A stretch of DNA of 47,829 nucleotides, taken from contig JAPSJX010000006.1 in assembly GCA_031178105.1 (NCBI GenBank), forward strand, positions 1-47,829. Reading direction: 5' to 3'. The stretch's first letter is position 1. Each line of letters starts with the position of its first letter. The DNA comes from Agrococcus sp. GTDB lineage: Bacteria; Actinomycetota; Actinomycetes; Actinomycetales; Microbacteriaceae. Under the pieces are notes generated by a model. That model had not been told where the DNA came from and searched no databases. It was given only the letters and a program-made list of their open reading frames with translations. Positions 10,743 to 18,585 of this stretch are shown in pieces. Made by a program: the position numbers and the translations under genes.

Positions 10743-10947
10743 GCAGGAAGACTGCCGTGTCGTGCTGGGGGAAGGCCGGGCACGGAACGGGGATGCGCAT
10801 GTGTGCCTCGACGTCGCTCGCGCCAAGCGCTGGGCATGGATGCTCGCGCCCCTGCTCAAGCGCAACATCGTGATCCCTCAGCGAACGCCTTGGAGCGCAC
10901 GTCGCGCGTCGCCGGCGAGCACCGCGAAGCTAGCTTCAAACGCATGA
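10741..10947 (+). CDS. possible small hypothetical ORF
   Basis: A 68-aa open frame (MQEDCRVVLGEGRARNGDAH...). Its ATG overlaps, on the opposite strand, the start codon of the CinA-like gene, and its stop forms an ATGA overlap with the next ORF. Codon use in the first half looks coding, but there is no room for a promoter of its own unless transcription starts inside the CinA gene. Kept as a weak candidate. Confidence 0.22.
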   Translation: MQEDCRVVLGEGRARNGDAHVCLDVARAKRWAWMLAPLLKRNIVIPQRTPWSARRASPASTAKLASNA

Positions 10948-11141
10948 CCACCGCAGCGATCGACGACGCCCACACCAAGGACCTTGCCGCGCGGCTCCTC
11001 GAGCTGCTCGCCCAGATCGAGGACGCGGAAGCCGCACCGCGATGGGATCCGCGCGCCGAGCAGCAGCGGGCGCTCTGCGCCGAGGTCGAGGCGCTCCTCC
11101 GCGCTCGAGCCGAGGCCCGGCCCCCGCGGCAGCGCGTCTGA
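10944..11141 (+). CDS. hypothetical helical protein, 65 aa
   Basis: MTTAAIDDAHTKDLAARLLE leads a predicted helix-turn-helix hairpin rich in Leu, Ala and Glu. TAGCTT (10931-10936) lies 7 nt before the ATG with no Shine-Dalgarno, the leaderless pattern seen elsewhere in this window, which supports this start. Function unknown; there is no partner gene. Confidence 0.6.
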   Translation: MTTAAIDDAHTKDLAARLLELLAQIEDAEAAPRWDPRAEQQRALCAEVEALLRARAEARPPRQRV

Positions 11142-11189
11142 GTCCGCGGCTGGGAGCAGCGCTCAGCGCTCGCACATCGACGGAGACCG

Positions 11190-12446
11190 CTACGGCGTCG
11201 CGCTCGTCTCGGTGACCTCTGGAGCGAGCGCGCGATGCCCGGGCTCGTCGGTGCGTGGGACGGTGTCCCGCAGCCGAGGAGCCCACAGCAGCATCACGAG
11301 GCTGACCGCGCCGAGCACGCCGAGGCTGCCCAATGCCGCAGGGACGAGGCCTGTCGCGTTGCCGACCCACCCGATCAGCGTGATGACCACCGCCGAACCG
11401 GTGTAGTTCGCCGCCGCGAAGAGGGAGGCGAGAGCGCCCTGGCGCGAGGGTGCTGCGCCATGCGTCAGCACCACGAGCGACGCCCTGAAGCACGTGCCGA
11501 TCCCGAGTCCCAGCAGCGCGAACCCGGCGACAGCGATCCACTCGATCGCGACCCAGGCCCCGAGGGTGATGCACGCTGTCCCGAGTGCCGCGGCGACCAC
11601 GCCACTGACCCATGGCGCAACGCGCGCGACAGCCGGGCTGGCGAGCTGAGCGACGGCGCTCGAGCCGAGCAGCAGGGTCGGTCCCACAGCCTGCACGAAG
11701 GGCTGCCCCAGCTCGGCGAAGACCGTCGCCCCGAACGCCACGCCGACGCTGACCGTCATCCCCGCGATCGTCCCGACGGCCACCATGCGCCATCCCGCTG
11801 GCCCGATGCGCGCCTTCGGCACGACTCCCGGGACGCCGAGCAGAGCGATGCGATTCGCATGACGACGCTGCCACAGCACGGCCGCGGTCGCAGCGAGCAG
11901 GAGGCCGGTGAGCACGGCATGGCCGACGAAGACGACCTGCGGAGCGGCAGCGCCGAAGAGCCACAGGCACAGCTGCGCTCCGCCGGCGCCGATGACGCCG
12001 CCGACGAAGTTGCCCGTCACGGTCACGGCGCGTCCAGGAGCGCCGATGGCGGCGACCACGAGCGCGGATGCGCTGCCCGTGCCGAGGCCGCCTGCGACGC
12101 CCGTGAGCATGCGCCCCGCGAGGATCGACCACTCGTGCGGGAGCGCCTGCAGGACGTCGGCCGCGATCAGCGCGGTGAGGCTCACGAGCAGCAGCGCCAC
12201 TGCATGGCGACCGAACGCCGGTCGAGCCAGAGCGAACAGCGTGACGGCGAGCACGGCGACGTACAGCGCGAAGGTCAGCGACAACGTGAACGGGTCGAGC
12301 GCCAGCGAGTCGCGATAGACGGGCAGGAGCGGGTTCATCGCGTTCGAGGCGACGAACAGCATCGCGAACGACAGGGCGACCACCGTGGCCTGCGCACGCG
12401 CGGCGGTGCGTCCGGCCACCGCGACAGGGGACCCCGCAGTCCTCAT
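11190..12446 (-). CDS. MFS transporter, 12 TM (drug-efflux-like)
   Basis: 418 aa from MRTAGSPVAVAG; an in-frame ATG at 12539 would add 31 basic residues. Twelve hydrophobic segments are visible, with GRHAVALLLVS after TM2 and AGRMLTGVAGGLGTGSA in TM4-5, the usual motif positions of proton-driven antiporters. N-terminal segment 20-35 (ALSFAMLFVASNAMNPLLPVY) resembles drug exporters. The gene is preceded by a strongly foldable leader (12480-12550) and by an 11-codon ORF (12479-12444) whose stop overlaps this ATG as ATGA. Substrate unknown. Confidence 0.87.
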   Translation of the reverse strand: MRTAGSPVAVAGRTAARAQATVVALSFAMLFVASNAMNPLLPVYRDSLALDPFTLSLTFALYVAVLAVTLFALARPAFGRHAVALLLVSLTALIAADVLQALPHEWSILAGRMLTGVAGGLGTGSASALVVAAIGAPGRAVTVTGNFVGGVIGAGGAQLCLWLFGAAAPQVVFVGHAVLTGLLLAATAAVLWQRRHANRIALLGVPGVVPKARIGPAGWRMVAVGTIAGMTVSVGVAFGATVFAELGQPFVQAVGPTLLLGSSAVAQLASPAVARVAPWVSGVVAAALGTACITLGAWVAIEWIAVAGFALLGLGIGTCFRASLVVLTHGAAPSRQGALASLFAAANYTGSAVVITLIGWVGNATGLVPAALGSLGVLGAVSLVMLLWAPRLRDTVPRTDEPGHRALAPEVTETSATP

Positions 12447-12479
12447 GCGTCGCGGCCGGGCGGGACGGCGATGTGCATG

Positions 12480-12550
12480 GGCGTGCCTCGTTCGCTGAGC
12501 GGCGCTTGCGCCTGACGGCTGCCCCGAAGGGAAGCCCATCGAGGCACGCC
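12480..12550 (-). promoter_or_regulatory. structured 5' leader of the MFS gene (candidate attenuator/riboswitch)
   Basis: Reading leftward, GGCGTGCCTCG (12550-12540) pairs perfectly with CGAGGCACGCC (12490-12480), closing a 49-nt interior. That interior can itself form GGCT-t-CCC(TTCG)GGG-c-AGCC with a UUCG tetraloop, and GGCG-CAAG-CGCC. The result is a three-way junction. TAGATT (12560-12555) sits just upstream as a -10, placing the RNA 5' end near the closing stem. A FNT terminator function is a competing explanation. Confidence 0.5.
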
Positions 12551-12603
12551 ACTCAATCTACCGAGTCCGGCCTGGAGCCGATCGACGCCGAGGACGGACT
12601 GGC

Positions 12604-13446
12604 TCAGCTCCCCTGCTCCTCCGCGCTCTCGAGCGGGATGGTGCCGGACCGGATGCCGCGCAGCACCCGGAACGTGCGGCCGACGCGCGGCACCGAGATG
12701 ATGAGCAGCCCGCCCAGGATGTTGGCCGGGATGACGATGGCGAACCACCCGACGAAGTCACCGATCGAGATGTCGGCGCCGGCGAGCATCGCGCCGAAGA
12801 TGATGATGGCGTTGAGCGCCCCGTGCAGCATCCCGAGCCCGATGACGAGCAGGCCGGAGATCATGCACGTGATCGCCGTGACCACGTCGTCGGTCGACCC
12901 CTGCTGCATCCGCGTCGACAGCGTGATCGTCGCGCCGGCGAGCACGGCGAGCGCGATCATGACGGGCAGCGACGGCTGATCGATGTAGGCGACCGCCGAA
13001 TCGATGAGCGTCTGGTGGTAGTCGGGGAGGCCGACGACGACGATCGCCATGAAGGCGAGGCCGCCGAGCAGGTTGGTGATGAGCGTGACCACCCACAGCC
13101 GGAGCATCTGCATCCACGTGCCCTGCCCGGCGATCACGGCGTTGAGCGGAAGCAGGAACTCCTCCGTGAAGAGCTCCGAGTGCGCGAGCTTGAGCGCCAG
13201 CAGCCCGACACCGAACGCCATGCCGGCGAGGATGTCGGAACCTGTCGCCTCCTTGACTAGCATCATCGCGAGGATGCCGAGACCGACGTCGACGCCGCCG
13301 AAGAGGCCGGTGATGATCAGCTCCGGCCACCTGCGGTTCAGCCGCTCGCCGCCCTTGACGACGGTCGTGACCGCCTCGTCCAGCAGCGCGTCCTCGATGT
13401 CGAAGTCGCTGTCGCCCAGCTTGCGCCGCTGCTCACCGTCGTCCAT
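12604..13446 (-). CDS. formate/nitrite transporter (FNT) family channel
   Basis: 280 aa with a 45-residue charged N-terminus (MDDGEQRRKLGDSDFDIEDA). Six hydrophobic segments follow, with FGVGLLALKLAHSELFTEEFLLPL, a variant of the FNT loop/half-helix signature, and the late GMLHGALNAIIIFGAMLAGA segment. FNT proteins are pentameric channels for formate, nitrite, hydrosulfide or related acids. This branch, with an extended N-terminus and ELFTE, is common in actinobacteria and its substrate is not fixed. Confidence 0.85.
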   Translation of the reverse strand: MDDGEQRRKLGDSDFDIEDALLDEAVTTVVKGGERLNRRWPELIITGLFGGVDVGLGILAMMLVKEATGSDILAGMAFGVGLLALKLAHSELFTEEFLLPLNAVIAGQGTWMQMLRLWVVTLITNLLGGLAFMAIVVVGLPDYHQTLIDSAVAYIDQPSLPVMIALAVLAGATITLSTRMQQGSTDDVVTAITCMISGLLVIGLGMLHGALNAIIIFGAMLAGADISIGDFVGWFAIVIPANILGGLLIISVPRVGRTFRVLRGIRSGTIPLESAEEQGS

Positions 13447-13551
13447 GCGCTCAGCGTACGGATGCGATCCCGCGTCGGGCTCAGTCGTCGCTGCTCCGAA
13501 GCCGGATGCACCGCGCGCAACGCCTCACGCGCCGGACTCCAGCACCTCCGC

Positions 13552-13749
13552 CTACTGCCGCTTGAGCCGCTTCTTGGTCGCACGCTCCGTCAGGACCACG
13601 AGGAAGTCCTGCACCGGGCTGTCCGCGAGGGCATCGAGCTCCTCGCGCGCCACACGCTCGATCTCTGCCGCGTCCCACTCGGGCCGCGCGGCGGCGAGCT
13701 TGCCGCTGACCTGAGCGACGATCTCGTCGTGGTCGATGTTCGTCGTCAC
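13552..13749 (-). CDS. stand-alone three-helix bundle (dimerisation) domain protein
   Basis: 65 aa. The helices EIVAQVSGKLAAARPEW, EIERVAREELDALADSPVQD and LVVLTERATKKRLKRQ align in pattern with the extra module in the ArsR-ArsC fusion (about 19895+405) and in the N-terminus of the third ArsC (21394). The motif is [V/A]-R-E-x-[L/Y]-x-x-L-A, then L-V-x-L-x-[E/Q]-[R/F]-A-x-x-R-L. The family is known as a small actinobacterial dimerisation module; a partner for this copy is not evident. Confidence 0.72.
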   Translation of the reverse strand: MTTNIDHDEIVAQVSGKLAAARPEWDAAEIERVAREELDALADSPVQDFLVVLTERATKKRLKRQ

Positions 13750-13889
13750 CGCGCAATCGTGCCATGCGGCGGGCGACGCGACGCTCGGAGCTGAGTGAAC
13801 AGCCGCTCAAGAGATGCGGGGCGTGGCGGTTGAGGCCGGGGCGTTCGCCGTCGATCGCGATCGGCAGCAGCAGCAGCGATGCTCGCCGA

Positions 13890-14225
13890 TCAGCTCGAGC
13901 CGAACGCTGTCGAGACGAGCAGCGCGTAGCCGGTCGTGCCGCCAGCGATGCTCAGGAGCATGTTCGCCTTCCAGAGGTGCAGCGCCGCGGTGACGAGCAC
14001 TCCGATCGCTGCCGGGACCACGCTCGAAGCGTCGACGACGTCGACGTGCCGGAGCGTGTAGACGGTGAGGATCACCATCACGCCGATCGGGATTCGTTCC
14101 GCCAGGTGCGGCAGGAGCTCGCTTCGACGCAGCGGAGCGAGGATGACGAACGGCAGGGCGCGCAGCCCCCAGGTCACGCTCGCAGCGAGCAGCGTGACGG
14201 CGAGGATGTGGTGGAGTTCATGCAC
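13890..14225 (-). CDS. azlD: AzlD family branched-chain amino acid exporter small subunit
   Basis: 111 aa, four hydrophobic segments. TWGLRALPFVILAPLRRSEL and RIPIGVMVILTVYTLR are conserved AzlD features. Its start overlaps the azlC stop by 8 nt, so the two are translationally coupled. Together AzlCD export branched-chain amino acids or azaleucine-like analogues across the cytoplasmic membrane. A divergent Lrp-type gene lies upstream of azlC. Confidence 0.9.
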   Translation of the reverse strand: MHELHHILAVTLLAASVTWGLRALPFVILAPLRRSELLPHLAERIPIGVMVILTVYTLRHVDVVDASSVVPAAIGVLVTAALHLWKANMLLSIAGGTTGYALLVSTAFGSS

Positions 14226-14946
14226 GGCGAGCCTGCCGTTGCTTCCATCCGTAGGAGACCAGCAGCACGGCGACGAAGGCTCCCATCGCTGGGAGGATCA
14301 TGGCGTCGCCGGCGAACACGGCGAAGAGCATCGCGCAGACGAGAGCGAGCAGTGGGACCGGCACGGAACGGCGGGCGCGGAACGCGTCGATGCCGAGGAC
14401 CAGGAAGAACGCGGTGATCGCGAAGTCGAGCCCCACGACGCTCGATGGGATGAAGGATCCAGCGAGCACACCGACGGTCGCGCTGACGACCCAGTTCACG
14501 TAGAACACCGCCTGGACGCCGAGTATCCGTGCTCCCGTCCAAGTGCGCGCCTCGGGGTGCGCGGTCAGTGCCCACGCCTCATCGCAGAGGACGTACGTGC
14601 TCAGGACCCGGAGGCCGCGCGAGCGAACTCGGTGCAGCGGGAAGGAGAGCGCGTAGAAGACGTGCCGGAAGTTCACCAGCAGCGCCGTCAGCGCCACGGA
14701 GGCCAGCGGCGCGGCAGCCAGGATCATGCCCACCAGCAGGAACTCGAGCGACCCGGCGAAGATCACGCCGGTGAACAGCGGAGCCGTCCACCAGGGCAGG
14801 CCGGACTGCGAGATCAGCACGCCAAGCGCCATGCCGAGCGGTGCCATCGCGAGCCCGACGGGCAGCGCGATGCTGATGCCAGCGAGTGCTTCGCGAGCGC
14901 TGCTCGGCGCAGCGAGCGCCTCCTGGCTGAGCGTCGACTCGGTCAT
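14218..14946 (-). CDS. azlC: AzlC family branched-chain amino acid permease large subunit
   Basis: 242 aa starting MTESTLSQEAL. GISIALPVGLAMAPLGMALG, the TGVIFAGSLEFLLVGMI segment and LLVNFRHVFYALSFPL (the F-R-H-x-x-Y signature) identify AzlC. Seven or eight membrane helices are visible. It is the first gene of azlCD. The 71-nt region to the divergent Lrp gene holds an 8-bp inverted repeat, a probable operator for that regulator. Confidence 0.93.
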   Translation of the reverse strand: MTESTLSQEALAAPSSAREALAGISIALPVGLAMAPLGMALGVLISQSGLPWWTAPLFTGVIFAGSLEFLLVGMILAAAPLASVALTALLVNFRHVFYALSFPLHRVRSRGLRVLSTYVLCDEAWALTAHPEARTWTGARILGVQAVFYVNWVVSATVGVLAGSFIPSSVVGLDFAITAFFLVLGIDAFRARRSVPVPLLALVCAMLFAVFAGDAMILPAMGAFVAVLLVSYGWKQRQARRA

Positions 14947-14967
14947 GGGGCAATCGTAGAGATGAAG

Positions 14968-14998
14968 GGACGCACAGTGGTTGCCGAGTGGTGCGTCC
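14968..14998. promoter_or_regulatory. inverted repeat between azlC and Lrp gene (probable Lrp operator)
   Basis: GGACGCAC (14968-14975) and GTGCGTCC (14991-14998) are perfect inverted arms separated by 15 nt. The dyad is centred between the azlC start (14946) and the regulator start (15018), so one protein dimer could control both directions. Lrp/AsnC regulators typically bind such dyads next to their own gene. Confidence 0.55.
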
Positions 14999-15017
14999 AC
15001 ACCCAAGAATAAGCAAT

Positions 15018-15461
15018 ATGAGCAACATCGATGCGCTCGACCGCGCAATCATCGAGCATCTGCAGGCGGACGGTCGGATCAGCAACCTGGATCTGGCGAA
15101 GCGGGTGGGGCTCACTGCGGCACCGTGCCTGCGTCGTGTCCGGCGACTCGAAGCCGACGGTGTGATCGCGGGCTACCGTGCAGTCATCGACCACGAGAAG
15201 CTGGGGCGTCGCCTGGAAGTCACCGCGGCCGTCGAGGTCAGGAGCACCGATACGCAGACGATCGCGGAGTTCGAGCGGGCCGTCGTCGCGTTCGACGAGG
15301 TGGTCGAGGCGAGGAAGGTGTTCGGCAATCCCGACTACTTCCTCAGGATCGTCGTTCGTGATGTGGACGAGTACGAGGAGTTCCAGATGCACAGGCTCAC
15401 CGCGCTGCCGGCGGTCTACCGCGTCGACTCGCACCAGACGATGAAGGTCCTGAAGAACTAG
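15018..15461 (+). CDS. Lrp/AsnC family transcriptional regulator (AzlB-like)
   Basis: 147 aa from MSNIDALDRAIIEHL. An N-terminal winged helix (LDRAIIEHLQADGRISNLDLAKRVGLTAAPCLRRVRRLEADGVI, here in three parts: recognition helix APCLRRVRRLE) is followed by the RAM ligand-binding domain ending DYFLRIVVRD...LPAVYRVDS. A GTG at 14988 would add 10 residues, but would place the start inside the operator. Its position divergent to azlCD fits the azlB-azlCD arrangement, so leucine or another amino acid is the likely effector. Confidence 0.92.
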   Translation: MSNIDALDRAIIEHLQADGRISNLDLAKRVGLTAAPCLRRVRRLEADGVIAGYRAVIDHEKLGRRLEVTAAVEVRSTDTQTIAEFERAVVAFDEVVEARKVFGNPDYFLRIVVRDVDEYEEFQMHRLTALPAVYRVDSHQTMKVLKN

Positions 15462-15573
15462 TCGTTCCACCGGCGTCGAGCCGGGTCTCCGCGTCGCATC
15501 CTGCCGCATCTCGCGCGCTGACGGAGCGAAGCGAGTGGCCAGCGCGTCGTACTCTGTCGGGACAGGTCGGGGG

Positions 15574-16770
15574 TCAGCTGAACCGCGCCAGCATCAACCC
15601 GACGATCGCGAGTACGGCGGCGACCAGCCCCATCGCTGCGTACGAGCCGGTCGCGCTCGCGAGGACGGGGCCGAGCGCGGGCCCGATCGCGGTCACCGCG
15701 GTGATCGGCGCGGCGAACACGCCGTTGATCGCCCCGTAGTTCCGCGTTCCCCACCGATCCGCCACGGCGGAGCCCTGCACGAGGGTCTGCGCACCGCGGA
15801 CGGCGCCCGCGCCGATCCCGATGAGGATGAGCAACCACGGCGGGCCAGGCACGATCGCCAGCAGTGCAAGAGTGATGGCGCTCAGCCCTGCGGTGAGCGA
15901 CAGCGGCACCCATGGCGACGCCGCATGCGGCAGCACGACGTAGACGATGCGCCCGAGCACCTGCCCAGCCCCGAGCAGTCCGAGCCCCCACGCCGCGAGC
16001 TCGAAGGTCATGCCCCGCTCGGTGTACAGCGGGATGATCGCGAGCGTCACGCTGTACAGCGCCGCCGCGACGGCGATCATCGCCAGCTCCAGCGTCCAGA
16101 AGCGACGGGTCCGCAGCACCGCCGACACGGACTCGTGCGGCTCCTCGGCCACTCGCACCGACCGTGGCGGCCACATCCGCTCGAGGCTCCACCAGTGGAG
16201 CGGCGTCGTGGTCGCCACCAGGACGACCGCGAGCGCGAGCATGGTCGCCCGCCAGTCGAGCACGCTCAGCATCCCGGCCACCACAGGCGCGAACACCGTG
16301 GACGCGAGCCCACCCGCCAGCGTGACGACGGTCATCGCCCGGCGCCGGTCGGATGGATGCCTGCGGGTGATGACCGTGAACGCGGCTTGGTAGAGCACGG
16401 CGGACTGCCCGATCCCGACCACGATCCAGCCGAGCACGAACACCGGCAGATCCTGGGCAGCGCTGACCACCACGAGGCCGAGCGCGCCGACGACGCTGCC
16501 GCACGTCATGACGACGCGTGGGCTGCCCCTGTCGAGCCATCGCCCGACGAGCACGCCGGCGATCGCGGAGGTCACCAGACCGGCCGAGAACGCGAGCATC
16601 ACCGATGCGAGCGCCCAGCCCGTGTCGGTCGCGACGACCGGGGCGGCGACGATCAGCGCGTAGTAGAGGATGCCCCAGCTGATGACCTGCCCGATGGACA
16701 GCGCCGCGAGCCGCCCCCGGCGAGCGCCCGGTGTGAGCTCGACCGCGTCGGGCCGAGCGCCCGTGCTCAC
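15574..16770 (-). CDS. MFS transporter, candidate arsenical efflux
   Basis: 398 aa, GTG start, 12 hydrophobic segments. LVGRWLDRGSPRVVMTCGSV is the loop 2-3 motif-A region, and GWIVVGIGQSAVLYQAAFTVI a TM4-5 motif. It is 13 nt downstream of arsR and so almost surely in its operon. MFS proteins in ars clusters (ArsJ, ArsK types) export organic or trivalent arsenicals. No GAPDH gene is adjacent, so ArsJ function is unlikely; the substrate is an inference from context. Confidence 0.8.
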   Translation of the reverse strand: MSTGARPDAVELTPGARRGRLAALSIGQVISWGILYYALIVAAPVVATDTGWALASVMLAFSAGLVTSAIAGVLVGRWLDRGSPRVVMTCGSVVGALGLVVVSAAQDLPVFVLGWIVVGIGQSAVLYQAAFTVITRRHPSDRRRAMTVVTLAGGLASTVFAPVVAGMLSVLDWRATMLALAVVLVATTTPLHWWSLERMWPPRSVRVAEEPHESVSAVLRTRRFWTLELAMIAVAAALYSVTLAIIPLYTERGMTFELAAWGLGLLGAGQVLGRIVYVVLPHAASPWVPLSLTAGLSAITLALLAIVPGPPWLLILIGIGAGAVRGAQTLVQGSAVADRWGTRNYGAINGVFAAPITAVTAIGPALGPVLASATGSYAAMGLVAAVLAIVGLMLARFS

Positions 16771-16783
16771 CCGCCCACTCCCG

Positions 16784-17131
16784 TCAGAAGGCGCGCAGCG
16801 CGGCCGCCGCGGCGTCGAGCGCCGGGCGCACGACGGAGTAGTAGGCCCACTTCCCTCGCTGCTCGCGCACGACCAGCCCCGCTTCGGCGAGGATGCGCAG
16901 GTGGTGCGACACCGTGCCCTGCGAGAGCCCGACCGGGTCGGTGAGGTCGCAGACGCACGCCTCGCCCTCCTGGCCCGCGGCGATCAGCGAGAGGAGGCGG
17001 ACGCGCGTGGGGTCGCCCATCGCCTTGAAGACCGTGGCCGTCCGCGCCGCCTCTTGGCCCGACAGCGCAGGCCCTGCGGGCGTGCAGCACCCCTTGGAGG
17101 CGTCGGCGGCGATGGGCGTCGCGGAGGTCAT
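16784..17131 (-). CDS. arsR: ArsR/SmtB family arsenite-responsive repressor
   Basis: 115 aa. Residues 15-16 are CC and residues 59-61 are CVC in GEACVCDLTDPVGLSQGTVSHHLRIL (quoted in pieces: EACVCDL, SQGTVSHHL). The N-terminal Cys pair plus a Cys near the DNA-recognition region matches the As(III) site of Corynebacterium ArsR (Cys15, Cys16, Cys55). Metal binding releases the operator. It heads a leftward operon with the MFS gene and faces the rightward FAD gene over a shared 87-nt promoter region. Confidence 0.92.
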   Translation of the reverse strand: MTSATPIAADASKGCCTPAGPALSGQEAARTATVFKAMGDPTRVRLLSLIAAGQEGEACVCDLTDPVGLSQGTVSHHLRILAEAGLVVREQRGKWAYYSVVRPALDAAAAALRAF

Positions 17132-17152
17132 GGCGACAGTCTGCCACACGCA

Positions 17153-17194
17153 TTGACAGACGTCGATGCGATGATGCAGGATGACCGCATCGAC
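17153..17194. promoter_or_regulatory. ArsR-type operator/promoter between arsR and FAD gene
   Basis: TTGACA (17153-17158) with an 18-nt spacer to CAGGAT (17177-17182) makes a good rightward promoter. GTCGATGCG (17162-17170) and CGCATCGAC (17186-17194) form a perfect 9-bp inverted repeat, 15 nt apart, straddling the spacer and start point. This is where an ArsR dimer would block transcription in both directions. Confidence 0.6.
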
Positions 17195-17218
17195 AGTCTT
17201 CAATACGAGGAGCATGCT

Positions 17219-18517
17219 ATGCCGGACCTTCCCGTCGTCGTCGTCGGCGCCGGCCCACAGGGCCTCGCCGCGGCGGCCCACCTGCTCGAGCGCGGCTTCG
17301 AGCCGATCGTGCTGGAGCGCGGAACGAGCGCGGGCGCCGCGGTCTCGGAGTGGGGTCACGTGCGCCTGTTCTCGGCCTGGGACGAGCTCGTCGACTCGGC
17401 GAGCCGTCGACTGCTGCAGGCTGCCGGGCACGTCGTCCCGACCTCGGGCTATCCGAGGGGCGAGGCATGGGTGCGCGACTACCTCGCGCCGCTCGCGGCC
17501 GCGCTGGGCGACCGCGTCCGCTTCGGCCGCGAGGTGACGTCGGTCACGCGACTCGGCCGTGACAAGGTCGTCGACGGCGGCCGCGACCAGCAGCCGTTCG
17601 CGGTGCGCTTCGTCGACCGCGAGGGCCGCGAGCAGCGCCTGCTCGCGCAGGCCGTGCTCGACGCATCCGGCACGTGGAGCCAGCCCGGCCCGGCGGGCGC
17701 CGACGGCACGCCCGCGCTCGGCGAGCGAGCGGCAGCCGACCGCATCGACTACCGCATCCCCGCCGATGTCAGCGCGCTCGCCGGCGCCCACGTCGCCGTC
17801 GTCGGCGCCGGCCACTCGGCGGTGCATGCGGTGCTGCGGCTGGCGGAGCACGCGGAGCGCCACCCCGGCACGCGCGTCACCTGGCTCGTGCGACGCCCTT
17901 CGGTCGAGGGCGCGCTCGGAGGCGGCGAGGCGGATGCCCTCCCCCAGCGCGCGTCGCTCGGCGTGCGGGCGCGCCGCGCGATCGAGCTAGGTTCCGTGGA
18001 GCTCGTGACGGGCTTCCGGGTCGACGAGATCCGCCCCGCGAGCGACGGCATCGTGCTCGTCGCCGAGGACGGCCGTGAGCTCGGACCGGTCGCCCGGCTG
18101 TTCGCGCTGACCGGGTTCCGTCCTGATCTGTCGATGCTGTCGGAGGTGCGGATCGCCATCGATCCCGCGCTCGACGCGGTCGCCGGGTTGGCGGCGGAGA
18201 TCGATCCGAACATCCACTCGTGCGGCACGGTCGCCGCGACGGGAGCGGCCGAGCTGGCGCAGCCCGAGCCGGGCCTGTTCATCATCGGCGCGAAGAGCTA
18301 CGGACGGGCGCCGACGTTCCTGGCGCTCACCGGCTACGAGCAGGTGCGGAGCGTCGTCGCTGCACTCGCAGGTGACCACGAGGCGGCCGCGCGCAACGAG
18401 CTCGTGCTGCCCGAGACGGGCGTCTGCGGTGGCAGCGGCGACTTCGGCGGCAGCAGCTGCTGCGCGGCCCCCGCGGCAACGCAGCCGGAGCACCGCGAGG
18501 TCATCGCGGTGCTGTGA
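17219..18517 (+). CDS. FAD-dependent oxidoreductase/monooxygenase of ars cluster (ArsO-like), Cys-rich tail
   Basis: 432 aa; ATG at 17219 preceded by ACGAGGAG. GAGPQGLAAAAHLLERG (about 8-24) is the FAD-binding Rossmann motif and GAGHSAVHAVLRLAEHA (about 198) the NAD(P) one, so the layout is that of flavin monooxygenases. The C-terminus carries ETGVCGGSGDFGGSSCCAAP, four cysteines in 20 residues, suited to bind As(III). Genes of this type (ArsO) recur in actinobacterial ars operons; the reaction is not settled. A 68-nt gap with a new promoter separates it from the next gene. Confidence 0.85.
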   Translation: MPDLPVVVVGAGPQGLAAAAHLLERGFEPIVLERGTSAGAAVSEWGHVRLFSAWDELVDSASRRLLQAAGHVVPTSGYPRGEAWVRDYLAPLAAALGDRVRFGREVTSVTRLGRDKVVDGGRDQQPFAVRFVDREGREQRLLAQAVLDASGTWSQPGPAGADGTPALGERAAADRIDYRIPADVSALAGAHVAVVGAGHSAVHAVLRLAEHAERHPGTRVTWLVRRPSVEGALGGGEADALPQRASLGVRARRAIELGSVELVTGFRVDEIRPASDGIVLVAEDGRELGPVARLFALTGFRPDLSMLSEVRIAIDPALDAVAGLAAEIDPNIHSCGTVAATGAAELAQPEPGLFIIGAKSYGRAPTFLALTGYEQVRSVVAALAGDHEAAARNELVLPETGVCGGSGDFGGSSCCAAPAATQPEHREVIAVL

Positions 18518-18550
18518 CGCGGAAACGCAGTTCGCCGCGCCGCGCCGCAT

Positions 18551-18580
18551 TTGCATGCAGCATCGATACGCATCAATATA
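18551..18580 (+). promoter_or_regulatory. second ars promoter with ATCGAT-N4-ATCAAT operator
   Basis: TTGCAT (18551-18556) and the AT-rich CAATAT/AATATA (18574-18580) can serve as -35 and -10. Overlapping them, ATCGAT-ACGC-ATCAAT (18562-18577) is an imperfect inverted repeat of the SmtB/ArsR operator type, unusually AT-rich for this DNA. The next ATG lies only 5 nt after, implying a leaderless transcript. Confidence 0.5.
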
Positions 18581-18585
18581 GAAGC

